Origin: SZUA-521 sp041738285
GTDB taxonomy: Bacteria > Pseudomonadota > Gammaproteobacteria > Pseudomonadales > Azotimanducaceae
Direction: 5' to 3'
DNA length: 64,000 nt
Assembly (NCBI GenBank): GCA_041738285.1
Contig: JBGSQB010000143.1
Coordinates: 1-64,000, forward strand
A program made the position numbers and the translations under genes. Of the stretch, positions 49,249 through 58,563 are shown piece after piece (within the stretch, counting starts at the first letter, position 1; every line of letters begins with the position of its first letter). The notes below the pieces were generated by a model. The model saw only the letters and a program-made list of their open reading frames with translations. It searched no databases and had not been told where the DNA came from.

Positions 49249-51684
49249 ATGAATCGTGTCGAACAAATCGCGCGCCGGGGATCGGCCCTGAGCGCGGCGT
49301 TCTGGATTGCCCTGGGCTTATTTGGCAACTCGGTTCCGGCGGCGGCGGAACTCGTGATCGAAGAGATCGTGGTCACTGCTTCGAAGCGGGAAGAATCGCT
49401 CACCGATGTGCCGCAGACGGTGCGCGCGCTCGACTCTGAGTTCCTGCAGGACTCGGGCGTCACCAACGTCCTGCAGATCACGGAGTACATCCCGGCGCTG
49501 CAGATCAACTACAACGTCAACCCGTTCACCACCAACGTGCGCCTGCGCAGCTTGGGCACAGGTGGTAACGAGCCGAGCCTCGAGCCCTCGGTAGGCGTCT
49601 TCATCGATGGTGTGTACCAGTCCCGCTCGGGCCTGGGGCTAGCGGATCTCATGGACATCGAACGCATCGAAGTGCTGTACGGGCCGCAGGGCACGCTGTA
49701 CGGCCGTAACACGAATGCGGGTGTGCTGAACGTGGTCACTCGCGGGCCGAGCGATACCTTCGAGGGCGAAGTCGAGGGCCAGTTCGGTAACTACGACGAT
49801 CGCAACATCACGGCGTCGATCAGCGGACCGATCACTGAAACCCTGCGATATCGCGTGTCCGGGCGCTATCACGAGCGTGATGGCTGGATCGACAACGAGC
49901 TGTTGAACAAGGATCTGCAGACGATCGATGACTCGGTGGTACGCGGTCAGCTCGAGTGGGATGTGACCGATGCATTCACGGCACGGTTGATCTACGCCCA
50001 CGTTGAGCGGAACCAGGACTGCTGTGCGGCGGACGTAGCCCACGATGTGCTCGCCAGCGGCGTGCCATGGGCCAGCGTGCAGGACATCGCCAATGGCACC
50101 GGCGCGCTCGGTGCGCTGCTGCCTACCCTGGCGGGGCTTGTGCCGGATGTGGCGCCGATGGTCACGGGCCAGATTGGCGAAGCCAAGGATCACCGCGTGT
50201 TCTATGGCACCGAGACATCCTTCGATCAGGATTCCGATTCCTTTGCACTGCTGATGACGTGGGACATCGGCGATTTCACGCTGCATTCGATCAGCTCGTA
50301 CGACACCTACGAGTGGCAGAACGTGCAGGACTGCGAGCGGTCGAGTGGCTTCATCTGTCAGGTCAACGACTTTCACGAAGGTGACACTTATACCCAGGAA
50401 TTGCGGCTCGAATCACCGGGCGGTGAGTTCTTCGACTGGCAGGGGGGCCTTTACTACTACAAGAACGATCTCAACCGCGGCCTCGGCAAACCGTTCGCGA
50501 TTCTGGGTGACACCGCGCGTGCCTGGGGCGGCGTTGCCTTCCTCACCAACCCGGTGCTCGGCCTGAACGGACCGCTCGCCATGGGCAACGAGGCGATCTA
50601 CGCGGGACTCGTTTCTGCGCAGGCAGCGGAAGGCGACTACTACGATCGTGATCACAACTGGAAGACCGATGCATGGTCTGCGTTCGGGCAGGGCGTGTTC
50701 AACTTCAACGAGGTATGGAGCCTGACCCTTGGCGTGCGCTACAACGACGAAGAGAAGGAAGCAGAACTCAACACCGGTTTCGGCAACCTGAACAATCCGG
50801 CATCGCCAGGCGGCGCGATGATTCGCCTGTTTGCCGTGGCACAAGCAGACAAGTTCGATCTCACTGAGTCGAATTGGTCCGGTATGGTGAGCCTGAAGGC
50901 GGCCGTCACCGACGATCTGCTGCTCTATGCCACCGCCGCCAACGGCTACAAGAGCGGTGGGTTCAACGGCGCGCCGGGCAGCGGCCTCAACAGCAATGTC
51001 GCCTACGAACCCGAGGAGGCGACGATGTTCGAGATCGGCGCCAAGGCAACGCTGTGGGATGGCCGGGCGCAGGTGAACGCAGCCATCTATGACACGACGC
51101 TCGAGGATTGGCAGGCGATCTCCTTTGACGGCAACAGCGGCAGCTTCCTCGTCAACAACGCGGGTGAAAAGTCGGTGCGTGGTGTCGATCTCGACTCCAC
51201 CATTCTGCTCAGCGAGACGCTGACCCTCATCGCCTCCACCAGCTATCTCGATGCCGAGTTCGAAGAGTTCAAGGTGGCACAGTGCGAAGTGGGTGACCCG
51301 CGCCAGATCCCCGGCGGCCGGGCGGGATTGTGCGACTTCACCGGCGAGACACCCTGGGACAGCCCGGAGTGGCGGCACAGTATCGTGCTGATGTACTCGC
51401 GGCCGACCGCGCTCGGTGAGTTCTACGTGCGACCGGAGTACTCCTACACCGATTGGACCAGCGTCAGCTCCAAACTCGGTCCGTTCTCGGAGGAGCGGTA
51501 TGAACTGTTCAATCTGCGCGTGGGTCTGCGGGCGGAGAACTGGGAAGCGGTGCTGTGGGGCAACAACTTGAACGATGAGACCGTCGCATCGACCGCATCG
51601 GATGCTCCGACCCTGGGCCGTGCCCGCACCTATTTCCTCGAACCGCCGCGCATGTACGGGGCTACACTGCGCTACCAGTTCTAA
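49249..51684 (+). CDS. TonB-dependent outer-membrane receptor
   Basis: An 811-residue receptor. The signal peptide ends near residue 33 (NSVPAAA|EL). The TonB box is IEEIVVTA (37-44). The plug contains VPQTVRALDSEFLQDSGVTN and IERIEVLYGPQGTLYGRNTN. The barrel ends RYQF. GGGGAGAG precedes the ATG. It is of the Caulobacter/Sphingomonas-like type common in oligotrophs. The DUF3604 gene follows 24 bp later, and the two additional genes are overlapping, so the receptor probably imports a substrate for, or shares regulation with, these envelope-anchored enzymes. Confidence 0.93.
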   Translation: MNRVEQIARRGSALSAAFWIALGLFGNSVPAAAELVIEEIVVTASKREESLTDVPQTVRALDSEFLQDSGVTNVLQITEYIPALQINYNVNPFTTNVRLRSLGTGGNEPSLEPSVGVFIDGVYQSRSGLGLADLMDIERIEVLYGPQGTLYGRNTNAGVLNVVTRGPSDTFEGEVEGQFGNYDDRNITASISGPITETLRYRVSGRYHERDGWIDNELLNKDLQTIDDSVVRGQLEWDVTDAFTARLIYAHVERNQDCCAADVAHDVLASGVPWASVQDIANGTGALGALLPTLAGLVPDVAPMVTGQIGEAKDHRVFYGTETSFDQDSDSFALLMTWDIGDFTLHSISSYDTYEWQNVQDCERSSGFICQVNDFHEGDTYTQELRLESPGGEFFDWQGGLYYYKNDLNRGLGKPFAILGDTARAWGGVAFLTNPVLGLNGPLAMGNEAIYAGLVSAQAAEGDYYDRDHNWKTDAWSAFGQGVFNFNEVWSLTLGVRYNDEEKEAELNTGFGNLNNPASPGGAMIRLFAVAQADKFDLTESNWSGMVSLKAAVTDDLLLYATAANGYKSGGFNGAPGSGLNSNVAYEPEEATMFEIGAKATLWDGRAQVNAAIYDTTLEDWQAISFDGNSGSFLVNNAGEKSVRGVDLDSTILLSETLTLIASTSYLDAEFEEFKVAQCEVGDPRQIPGGRAGLCDFTGETPWDSPEWRHSIVLMYSRPTALGEFYVRPEYSYTDWTSVSSKLGPFSEERYELFNLRVGLRAENWEAVLWGNNLNDETVASTASDAPTLGRARTYFLEPPRMYGATLRYQF

Positions 51685-51708
51685 CGACTGAAAGATCGGG
51701 GAGGGACT

Positions 51709-53601
51709 ATGCGATCGATTGCGAACTGTTCGGTACTCGTGGCTGCGCTGATGTTGGTGGGGTGCTCCGAGGCCCCGGCGCCCGCGCCCAAGGTTGAAGC
51801 ACCGGCCGCACCGGCTACCCAGGCGCCGGCGGCCATTGCGCAGAACCCGGAGCGCGATGCGTTCTTCGGCGATCTGCACGTGCACACCATGCTGTCGTTC
51901 GATGCCTACATCTTCGGCACGCGTTCGACACCGGAGTCCGCGTATGCCTATGCGAAGGGTGCGCCGCTCGAGCACCCGGCCGGGTTCAAGATGCAGCTGG
52001 CGACGCCGCTCGACTTTCTCGGTGTGACGGATCACGGCATGTACATGGGCATGTTGCCGGCGATGGACAGCGGCGACACCGATGTCGGCAAGCATCCGAT
52101 TGCGGTGGCAATTCGCGCTGCCAAGACGCCCGCGGAGCGCATCACCGCGTTTCAGAACATGCGGCCCTACATTCGCGGGCAAGCCGCGGGCGGCGATGAT
52201 CTGCTCGACCCGGCGGTGGTGCGATCGGCGTGGCAGCAGACGATTGAAGCTGCACAGCGCAACAACGAGCCGGGCAAGTTCACCACCTTCATCGCCTACG
52301 AATACACGGCATCCGGCAGCAAAAACGAGAACCTGCATCGCAACGTGGTGTTTCGCGATGCGGGTCCCGCTCAGCCATTCACCGCGCTCGATTCGCGCAA
52401 CCCAGAAGACCTATGGGACTGGCTCGACACGCAGCGCGACGGCGGCGTCGAGGCGCTCGCCATTCCGCACAACTCCAATGGCTCGGACGGTTTGATGTTC
52501 GCACTGACGCAGACCGACGGATCTCCAATGGACGCGGCCTATGCGGATCAGCGCATGCGCAATGAACCGTTGGTGGAAGTCACTCAGGTGAAGGGCACTT
52601 CGGAAGCGCACCCGATGCTGTCGCCGAACGATGAGTGGGCGGACTTCGAGCTGATGCAGACCAAGATCGCGAATGTCGAACCCAGTCGCCCCCAAGGCAG
52701 CTACGTGCGCGATGCGTACCGCAACGGCCTCGTGATGGAAGCCACCAACGGATTCAATCCGTTCCGCTTCGGGTTGATCGGTTCATCCGACACACACGTG
52801 GGCGCCGGCTCGTTCGATGAGTCGAATTACTGGAGCAAGGTCGGCATCGTCGATGGCACAGCAGTGCAGCGCGGGTCCGTGCCGATGGCGCAGCCAGATG
52901 CGCAGGGCAATCGCTACATGGGTACCGGGGTTGCGAACTTTCAGAACTGGGGTGCATCGGGCCTGGCCGGTGTGTGGGCCGAAGCCAACACACGCGATGC
53001 GCTGTATGCCGCGTTCCGACGCAAAGAAACGTTTGCCACTTCTGGCCCGCGCATCCGCGTGCGGCTGTTTGCGGGCTATGACCTGGCCAGTGCAGCGGGT
53101 CCAGATCGCATCGCGATGCTCTACGAGCGTGGCGTGCCCATGGGCAGCGATTTGCTCGGCGCAGCGGACAAGACGCCGGAGTTCTTCGTGCAGGCGGCAC
53201 GAGATCCGAACAGCGCGCCGCTTGCACGGTTGCAAGTCGTAAAGGGTTGGGTCGCCGACGGCGAAAGTCATGAGCGCGTATTCGATGTCGCCTGTTCCGA
53301 CGGCGTGACCATAGATCCTGCGACGCAGCGCTGTCCCGACAATGGCGCCAAGGTGAACCTCACTGACTGCAGCATATCGACCGACGTGGGTGCGGCTGAA
53401 CTCGAGACGCTCTGGCGCGATCCCACCTTCGATGCGAGTCAGCATGCGTTTTACTATGTGCGTGCACTGGAGAACCCCACTTGCCGCTGGTCGACGTGGG
53501 ATGCGATTCGTGCCGGCGTTGCGCCGCGGGAATCGCTCGCAGCCACCATCGCCGAACGTGCGTGGTCATCGCCGATCTGGTACGCGCCACGTAACCCGTG
53601 A
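51709..53601 (+). CDS. DUF3604 lipoprotein (PHP-like putative metallohydrolase)
   Basis: A 630-residue lipoprotein with lipobox LMLVGC (Cys19) and an Ala/Pro-rich linker. The DUF3604 core follows with metal-ligand-like motifs: FFGDLHVHTMLSFDAYIFGT, DFLGVTDHGMYMG, LAIPHNSNGSDGLMF and GLIGSSDTHVGAGSF. FVQAARDPNSAPLARLQVVK and a C-terminal WSSPIWYAP are family hallmarks. The histidine/aspartate layout is that of PHP-type phosphoesterases, but no reaction is established. Cysteine pairs in the C-terminal part (VACSD, QRCPD, TDCSI, NPTCRW) suggest an exported location. It has a paralogue at 54239. Confidence 0.87.
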   Translation: MRSIANCSVLVAALMLVGCSEAPAPAPKVEAPAAPATQAPAAIAQNPERDAFFGDLHVHTMLSFDAYIFGTRSTPESAYAYAKGAPLEHPAGFKMQLATPLDFLGVTDHGMYMGMLPAMDSGDTDVGKHPIAVAIRAAKTPAERITAFQNMRPYIRGQAAGGDDLLDPAVVRSAWQQTIEAAQRNNEPGKFTTFIAYEYTASGSKNENLHRNVVFRDAGPAQPFTALDSRNPEDLWDWLDTQRDGGVEALAIPHNSNGSDGLMFALTQTDGSPMDAAYADQRMRNEPLVEVTQVKGTSEAHPMLSPNDEWADFELMQTKIANVEPSRPQGSYVRDAYRNGLVMEATNGFNPFRFGLIGSSDTHVGAGSFDESNYWSKVGIVDGTAVQRGSVPMAQPDAQGNRYMGTGVANFQNWGASGLAGVWAEANTRDALYAAFRRKETFATSGPRIRVRLFAGYDLASAAGPDRIAMLYERGVPMGSDLLGAADKTPEFFVQAARDPNSAPLARLQVVKGWVADGESHERVFDVACSDGVTIDPATQRCPDNGAKVNLTDCSISTDVGAAELETLWRDPTFDASQHAFYYVRALENPTCRWSTWDAIRAGVAPRESLAATIAERAWSSPIWYAPRNP

Positions 53602-54242
53602 ACAGCAGTCGGTTCATGGTGATACTCGGTGTCGCCGGCATCGCGCTGTTCGGAGCGTTCTATTTCTGGCAGACGCCGGGCGCGAAACTTTCGGCCGACG
53701 AGATCGACGCCTACCTCGGCCGCATTGAAGCGCAGCTGCAGACGCCTGCCGCGGACAAGGCGCAACTCGTGGCACGCTTGCGCGCATGGGCGCAAGCCGA
53801 TGACGGACAGCCGATCTACATCCTGAATCTGATGCGCTTTCACGACGAGTTGCAGCCCTATCCTGGCATTGCGCCATTCGACGGTACTCCGCAGGAGGCG
53901 AATGCGTTCTATGAGGCTGCGCTCGCGCCAGTCATTCTGAAGCGCGGCGGCTATCCGTTTTTCCGCGGTCGCGGCGATGGGCCGAATCTGCTCGATGCAC
54001 CGCCAGCGCTCGATCACTGGAACGACGTGGTGATGATGCGTCATCCGAGTCGTCGCGCGTTCCTGGATTTTCTGAGCGATCCTGCCTATGCAGCGGTCGA
54101 ACCGCTCAAACTCATGGCTCAGGACGTGGTGCTGGTGCCGATGAAAGCCGATGCTGTGATTCCCGATTTGCGTTGGGTGCTCGGCAGTTTGCTGCTCATG
54201 TTGTGGCTTGCGATCGGTTGGTGGCGCAGCGCGAAGCGATGA
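53598..54242 (+). CDS. Membrane-anchored dimeric alpha/beta-barrel (DUF1330-like) protein
   Basis: A 214-residue protein from GTG 53598, overlapping the DUF3604 stop. A membrane helix near 5-24 and another at about 193-209 flank a soluble domain. The domain has QPIYILNLMRFHDELQPYPG, YEAALAPVILKRGGYPFFRG, and HWNDVVMMRHPSRRAFLDFL then SDPAY. These resemble DUF1330/ABM-barrel proteins. Overlaps of 4 bp at both ends couple its translation with the two DUF3604 genes, implying a stoichiometric role in the same envelope assembly. Confidence 0.75.
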   Translation: MNSSRFMVILGVAGIALFGAFYFWQTPGAKLSADEIDAYLGRIEAQLQTPAADKAQLVARLRAWAQADDGQPIYILNLMRFHDELQPYPGIAPFDGTPQEANAFYEAALAPVILKRGGYPFFRGRGDGPNLLDAPPALDHWNDVVMMRHPSRRAFLDFLSDPAYAAVEPLKLMAQDVVLVPMKADAVIPDLRWVLGSLLLMLWLAIGWWRSAKR

Positions 54243-56203
54243 GACGCGCGCTGACGATTCTGCTGTGGCTCGTGCTCGCTGTCCTCGGCATGGCTGTGCT
54301 GCGCTTTGCGTACGACGAATTCCTCTTTGAGTCGGTGGAACTCGGTACGGTGCGGGTGCCGGTGCCCGAACCCGCGGCAGGTCGGCCTGCACCGAATCCG
54401 GACCGCAATGCCTATTTCGGCGAACTGCACCTGCACACCAGCTACTCGATGGATGCCAATCTGTTCGGCACCGGCAACGATCCGCGTACGGCGTATCGAT
54501 TTGCGCGCGGTGACTCGGTGACACTGCCATCGGGATTCGAGCAGCGTATATCGGCGGCGCTCGACTTCGCTGCGGTCACCGATCATGCCGAGAGCCTCGG
54601 CTCCTATCTGCAGTGCGGCAGTCCCGACAGCGCCACCTACTGGAGCATCGAATGCGTAGGCGTGCGGCACAAGTTGTTGCCGGTGTTCCCGCGGCTGTTC
54701 TCGAGCGGCCTGCAGACTGGGGCGCGTACCGGGCGCTACAACGCTGGCATGTGCGGCGACGATGGCACGTTGTGCATCGGCGCTGCACGCAGCGTGTGGC
54801 AGGAAGTGCAGAACATCGCCAACGCAGCCTACGAACCGGGGGTCTTCACCACGTTCATCGGCTTCGAATACAGCCCAACCCTCGATCAGGGTGGCATGTT
54901 GCATCGGAACGTCATCTTCCGCGGTGGCGAAGTACCGGCGACGGTGTTCACAGCCTACGACGGTGTGGCAGAGGATCTGCTGCGCTGGCTCGATGCCAGC
55001 TGTGTCGGCGAGTGCAGTGCTGTCGTGATCCCACACAACTCGAACTTCTCCTGGGGCCTGATGTTCGGCGATCGCAACAGCGACGGCACACCGCTGTCGC
55101 GTGAAAATTTGGCGCTGCGCGCACGCTATGAAAAGCTGGTCGAGATCATGCAGGCCAAGGGCAGTTCCGAATGCGCGGCGGGACTGGGCAACAACGATGA
55201 AGCGTGTGGCTTCGAGAACCTGTTCCCCGTGTGCAAACCAGGCGAAGAGGCGGTCGATGAAAACGGATTGCACGCGCGGCGCTGTGTGGCGGCCAACGAT
55301 ATGGTGCGCAACGTGCTGCGCAAAGGACTGCTCGAAGCCGGAGAGCTCGGTTTCAATCCGCGCCAGCTCGGTGTAGTTGCAGCGACCGACAACCACAACG
55401 GTACGCCGGGCGACACCAATGAGCGCACCTACCAGGGCCACGGCGCCAGTAACGATGACACGGCCGAGAAACGCCTCGACCTCGAAGTCACGATCGTCGC
55501 GAAGACGCTCGGCTTTCCAACCTCCCGCGTCAATCCAGGTGGGCTCACCGGGGTGTGGGCGGAGGAGAACACGCGCGAGTCGATCTTCGATGCGCTGAAT
55601 CGCCGGGAAACCTTCGGTACCAGCGGTACGCGTATGCGGATGCGCATGTTCGCGGGCTACGACTTTCCGAGTGACCTGCATGAGCGCACCGATCTTGCGG
55701 AAGTTGGGTACGCGACGGGCGTTGCGATGGGTGGTGAATTGGCGAGCGCGGAAGGTAAGGCGCCATCGATCGTCGTACAGGCGCTACGCGACCCCGATTC
55801 GGCACCGCTGGATCGCATTCAGATCGTGAAGGGCTGGGTGGCGGACGGGGCGAGTCATGAGCGCGTCTACGATGTCGCCTGCGCTATCGGCGAACCCGAC
55901 ACCCAGACTCATGAGTGCGCGGCGATTGAAGTCAGGAGCGATGATTGCAGCATCGATGACGCGCAGGGCGCCGCCTCTCTCAGCGTGAACTGGCAGGATC
56001 CCGACTTCACCGCCAATCAGCCCGCGTTCTACTACGCCCGCGTGCTGGAAACTCCCACCTGCCGCTACACCACATTCGATGCGAAGGCATTGGATGTGCC
56101 GTTGCCGCATGGCATCCCACGCACCATCGCCGAACGCGCGTGGTCTTCCCCGATCTGGTACACGCCTTCAGAGATAGGGGACAGGGAAATGGGGGACAGT
56201 TGA
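54239..56203 (+). CDS. DUF3604 protein, membrane-anchored paralogue
   Basis: A 654-residue protein from ATG 54239 (ATGA overlap). An N-terminal helix (RRALTILLWLVLAVLGMAVL) anchors it. The core matches the neighbour: YFGELHLHTSYSMDANLFGT, DFAAVTDHAESLGSYL, VVIPHNSNFSWGLMFGDRNS and GVVAATDNHNGTPGDTNERT. It has an extra cysteine-containing insert (CGSPDSATYWSIECVG; MCGDDGTLCIG). After WSSPIWYTP the paralogue stops shortly, whereas here about ten residues (SEIGDREMGDS) are read from the repeat hairpin that begins at 56174 and supplies the stop. Confidence 0.87.
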   Translation: MRRALTILLWLVLAVLGMAVLRFAYDEFLFESVELGTVRVPVPEPAAGRPAPNPDRNAYFGELHLHTSYSMDANLFGTGNDPRTAYRFARGDSVTLPSGFEQRISAALDFAAVTDHAESLGSYLQCGSPDSATYWSIECVGVRHKLLPVFPRLFSSGLQTGARTGRYNAGMCGDDGTLCIGAARSVWQEVQNIANAAYEPGVFTTFIGFEYSPTLDQGGMLHRNVIFRGGEVPATVFTAYDGVAEDLLRWLDASCVGECSAVVIPHNSNFSWGLMFGDRNSDGTPLSRENLALRARYEKLVEIMQAKGSSECAAGLGNNDEACGFENLFPVCKPGEEAVDENGLHARRCVAANDMVRNVLRKGLLEAGELGFNPRQLGVVAATDNHNGTPGDTNERTYQGHGASNDDTAEKRLDLEVTIVAKTLGFPTSRVNPGGLTGVWAEENTRESIFDALNRRETFGTSGTRMRMRMFAGYDFPSDLHERTDLAEVGYATGVAMGGELASAEGKAPSIVVQALRDPDSAPLDRIQIVKGWVADGASHERVYDVACAIGEPDTQTHECAAIEVRSDDCSIDDAQGAASLSVNWQDPDFTANQPAFYYARVLETPTCRYTTFDAKALDVPLPHGIPRTIAERAWSSPIWYTPSEIGDREMGDS

Positions 56204-56255
56204 CCTCTTTCGCAAGCGAAATAGGTCAACTGTCCCCCATTTCCCTGTCCCCTAT
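56174..56255. repeat. Long GGGGACAG hairpin element between convergent genes
   Basis: The 40-bp arms (56174-56213 and 56216-56255) pair with a single mismatch around a 2-nt loop. The arm begins ATAGGGGACAGGGAAATGGG and includes GGGGGACAGTTGACC. TGA at 56201-56203 ends the DUF3604 gene and the TAG at the right edge ends the methyltransferase gene. The head GGGGACAG also occurs at 63779-63867. This resembles the imperfect palindromes spread by REP-type transposases, though no such transposase is in the window. It may also act as a bidirectional terminator. Confidence 0.85.
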
Positions 56256-57028
56256 TTCTGCTTGCGCAGCTTCCAGACCTGCTCCGCCGGATATCGCTTC
56301 GCCCATTCGGCGGGTGTGGTGAACTTCAGCCCGGACGCGTCGGTGGGCGCTGCGAGCTCCAAGTAATCGATCACGTCGAAGCCTACTTCGCGGAACAGCC
56401 TCAGCCACGCTGACTGAGTGAGATTGAACTCGATGCCGCCGGGATCGAACTGGACATCGCGCCAGTCGAGCCGGTGCAGACCGAAGTACGGGCGATGAAG
56501 CCGCTCGTCACACGCTGCGCCGCTCAACGGCGCCGTCAGCATCGCAAGCGGGTGGGAACCGAGAAAGGTCAGCAGGCCACCGGGTTTCAGCAGGCGATGC
56601 GCCTCGGGGATCCAGCGGTAGGGATCACACCAGATGGCGGCGCCATATTCGCTGATCGCGAAATCAAACGTCGCGTCGGCATAGGGCACGGATTCTGCGC
56701 TGCCGTGAATCAGTTCGATGTTTGCGCCATGCTCGGCCATGAGCCGCGCGGCGGTAGCGAGTTGCGCGGCCGAGTTGTCGATGCCAACGACAGCCGCGCC
56801 CAGTCGATGCATCCATGCACTGACGTATGCCGTGCCGCAGCCGAGTTCGATGGCCCGCTGGCCCGTCATTTCGAAAGGCAGGAGCGCAAGCTCAGATTCG
56901 GGTAACTCCCAGACGCCCCAGGTCGGTTCGGGCTGACGCCAGGCGCGTTCACCCGCACTGACCCAATCGGCCGCCATGGCGTCCCAATGGGCACGGTTGA
57001 CCGCGACGTGTTCCGGCAGATCTGCCAT
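56252..57028 (-). CDS. Class I SAM-dependent methyltransferase
   Basis: A 258-residue protein from ATG 57028 (MADLPEHVAVNRAHWDAMAA). The longer frame to 57145 would overlap the divergent SDR and is rejected. Motif I is RAIELGCGTAYVSAWMHRLG; the acidic loop VVGIDNSAAQL and FDFAISEYGAAIWCDPYRWI follow. Methyltransf_11-type enzymes methylate small molecules. The last residues (LRKQK) and stop lie at the edge of the repeat hairpin, so the original C-terminus may have been altered. Confidence 0.87.
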   Translation of the reverse strand: MADLPEHVAVNRAHWDAMAADWVSAGERAWRQPEPTWGVWELPESELALLPFEMTGQRAIELGCGTAYVSAWMHRLGAAVVGIDNSAAQLATAARLMAEHGANIELIHGSAESVPYADATFDFAISEYGAAIWCDPYRWIPEAHRLLKPGGLLTFLGSHPLAMLTAPLSGAACDERLHRPYFGLHRLDWRDVQFDPGGIEFNLTQSAWLRLFREVGFDVIDYLELAAPTDASGLKFTTPAEWAKRYPAEQVWKLRKQK

Positions 57029-57110
57029 GGCCGATGCCTTTCTGTGGTTCCTATGAGTGTGCAGTATGTCGTGCCTGCTACCATCGACGAAACAAGAGGG
57101 AGGCGATGTC

Positions 57111-57839
57111 ATGGGCCGGCTGGACGGCAAGGTCTGTCTGATCACAGGTGCGGCGCGCGGTCAGGGCGCCGAGGAAGCGCGACTGTTTGTGAATGAAGGC
57201 GCGACGGTGTGGCTCACCGACGTGCTCGATGACGTCGGTGAAGCCACCGCCAATGCAATAGGCGGTACATATCGACATCTGGACGTGCGCAGCGAGGAGG
57301 AGTGGTCCACGCTCGTTGCTGAGATCATTCTGCGCGAAGCGCGCATCGATGTGCTGGTGAACAACGCCGGCATCTTCCGTTCCAACCGCATGCGCGACAC
57401 CTCGCTCGAGGAGTTCCGCATGGTGATGGACGTGAACTGCGTCGGTGTATTTCTCGGCATGCGCGCGGTTGCACCGTCCATGCGCGAAGCGGGCTCGGGC
57501 AGCATCGTGAACATCTCATCGCTCGCGGGATTGCAGGCAGCGGCCGGCGCGTTCGCGTACGGTACTTCGAAGTGGGCGGTGCGCGGGATGACCAAGAGTG
57601 CGGCGGTGGAACTCGCCCGTCACGGCGTGCGCGTCAACTCGATTCATCCCGGATTGATCGAAACCGACATGCTCGGGCAGATTCCGGCCGACCTCGATCG
57701 CATGACACGGCGCGTGCCCCTCGGGCGCACCGCGGCCGCGAGCGAAGTGGCAACGGTGGCGCTCTTTCTGGCGAGCGCTGACAGCTCGTACTGCACCGGC
57801 GGCGAGTTCGTCGTCGATGGTGGGTTGGAAGTGGTGTAG
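57111..57839 (+). CDS. Short-chain dehydrogenase/reductase
   Basis: A 242-residue classical SDR. The cofactor motif is TGAARGQG (12-19), NNAG is at 84-87, and the catalytic triad is Ser137, Tyr150 and Lys154. The end is GGEFVVDGGLEV. Asp37 after the second strand (LTDVLDD) suggests NAD rather than NADP. GGGAGG precedes ATG 57111. It resembles 3-alpha/20-beta-hydroxysteroid dehydrogenase-like enzymes, fitting a steroid or alcohol oxidation role. It is followed 46 bp later by a GST. Confidence 0.9.
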   Translation: MGRLDGKVCLITGAARGQGAEEARLFVNEGATVWLTDVLDDVGEATANAIGGTYRHLDVRSEEEWSTLVAEIILREARIDVLVNNAGIFRSNRMRDTSLEEFRMVMDVNCVGVFLGMRAVAPSMREAGSGSIVNISSLAGLQAAAGAFAYGTSKWAVRGMTKSAAVELARHGVRVNSIHPGLIETDMLGQIPADLDRMTRRVPLGRTAAASEVATVALFLASADSSYCTGGEFVVDGGLEVV

Positions 57840-57885
57840 TTGGGTTATGCTCGCTGGCCCTGCCGGGGATCATTGAGGACACACC

Positions 57886-58536
57886 ATGATGAAGCTCTAC
57901 GGCGTACCGCTGTCACCTTTCGCGCGCAAGGCCCTGCTTGTGCTCGACTACAAAGAACTGCCTTACGAGAACGTACCGACGTTTCCAGGCGATCCATCGC
58001 CCGAATTTCGCGCCATCAGTCCGCTCGGCAAGATCCCGGTGCTCGACCACGATGGCTTCACGATTCCCGACACCAGCGTGATCTGTCGCTATCTGGATCG
58101 CATCGCGCCGCAGAAGAGCATTTATCCATCGGATCCCAAACTCGAAGCCAAGGCCCTCTGGATCGAGGAGTATGCCGACTCGCGGCTGATCGACACCTGC
58201 GCCGGATTGTTCCGGGAGCGGCTGCTGAAGCCGAAGATGATGAACCAACCCACCGATCATGCGGTGGTGCAGAACATCCTCGACAAGACGATGCCAGAGT
58301 GCCTGGCGTATCTCGAGTCCATCGTGCCGGAGTCTGGCTACCTCGTGGGCAACGCGCTGAGCATCGCCGACATTGCCCTGGTCACGTGCTTCATTCAGGC
58401 GCGCTACGGCGACTTCGATGTGGATGGTGCGGTTGCGCCCAAGCTGCGTCGTTATCTCGATCAGGCATTTGCGGCGCCGCTCGTCAAGAAACGCATGGAA
58501 GCCGAACGGGCCGCTATGCCCCCAGGCCTGGTGTAG
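57886..58536 (+). CDS. Glutathione S-transferase
   Basis: A 216-residue GST. The N-terminal thioredoxin fold reads MKLYGVPLSPFARKALLVLD, with the SPF active-site region and PLGKIPVLDHDGFTIPDTSV, the glutathione-binding cis-Pro and ES/DS turn. The helical C-terminal domain contains YLVGNALSIADIALVTCFIQ. It conjugates or reduces electrophiles using glutathione in the cytoplasm. It could support aromatic or epoxide metabolism. It converges with the broken channel gene. Confidence 0.9.
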   Translation: MMKLYGVPLSPFARKALLVLDYKELPYENVPTFPGDPSPEFRAISPLGKIPVLDHDGFTIPDTSVICRYLDRIAPQKSIYPSDPKLEAKALWIEEYADSRLIDTCAGLFRERLLKPKMMNQPTDHAVVQNILDKTMPECLAYLESIVPESGYLVGNALSIADIALVTCFIQARYGDFDVDGAVAPKLRRYLDQAFAAPLVKKRMEAERAAMPPGLV

Positions 58537-58563
58537 GAACGCCAAGCACTTGAGGTATGCAGC

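Noticed and set aside
50413..52338. 641-codon open frame on the minus strand antisense to the TonB receptor and DUF3604 genes
   Set aside because: It has no recognisable domains, is rich in Arg, His and Val, and lies wholly opposite two well-supported genes; it is a product of GC-rich codon use.
54119..55681. 520-codon open frame on the minus strand
   Set aside because: Antisense to the second DUF3604 gene, with no motif and no ribosome site; a shadow frame.
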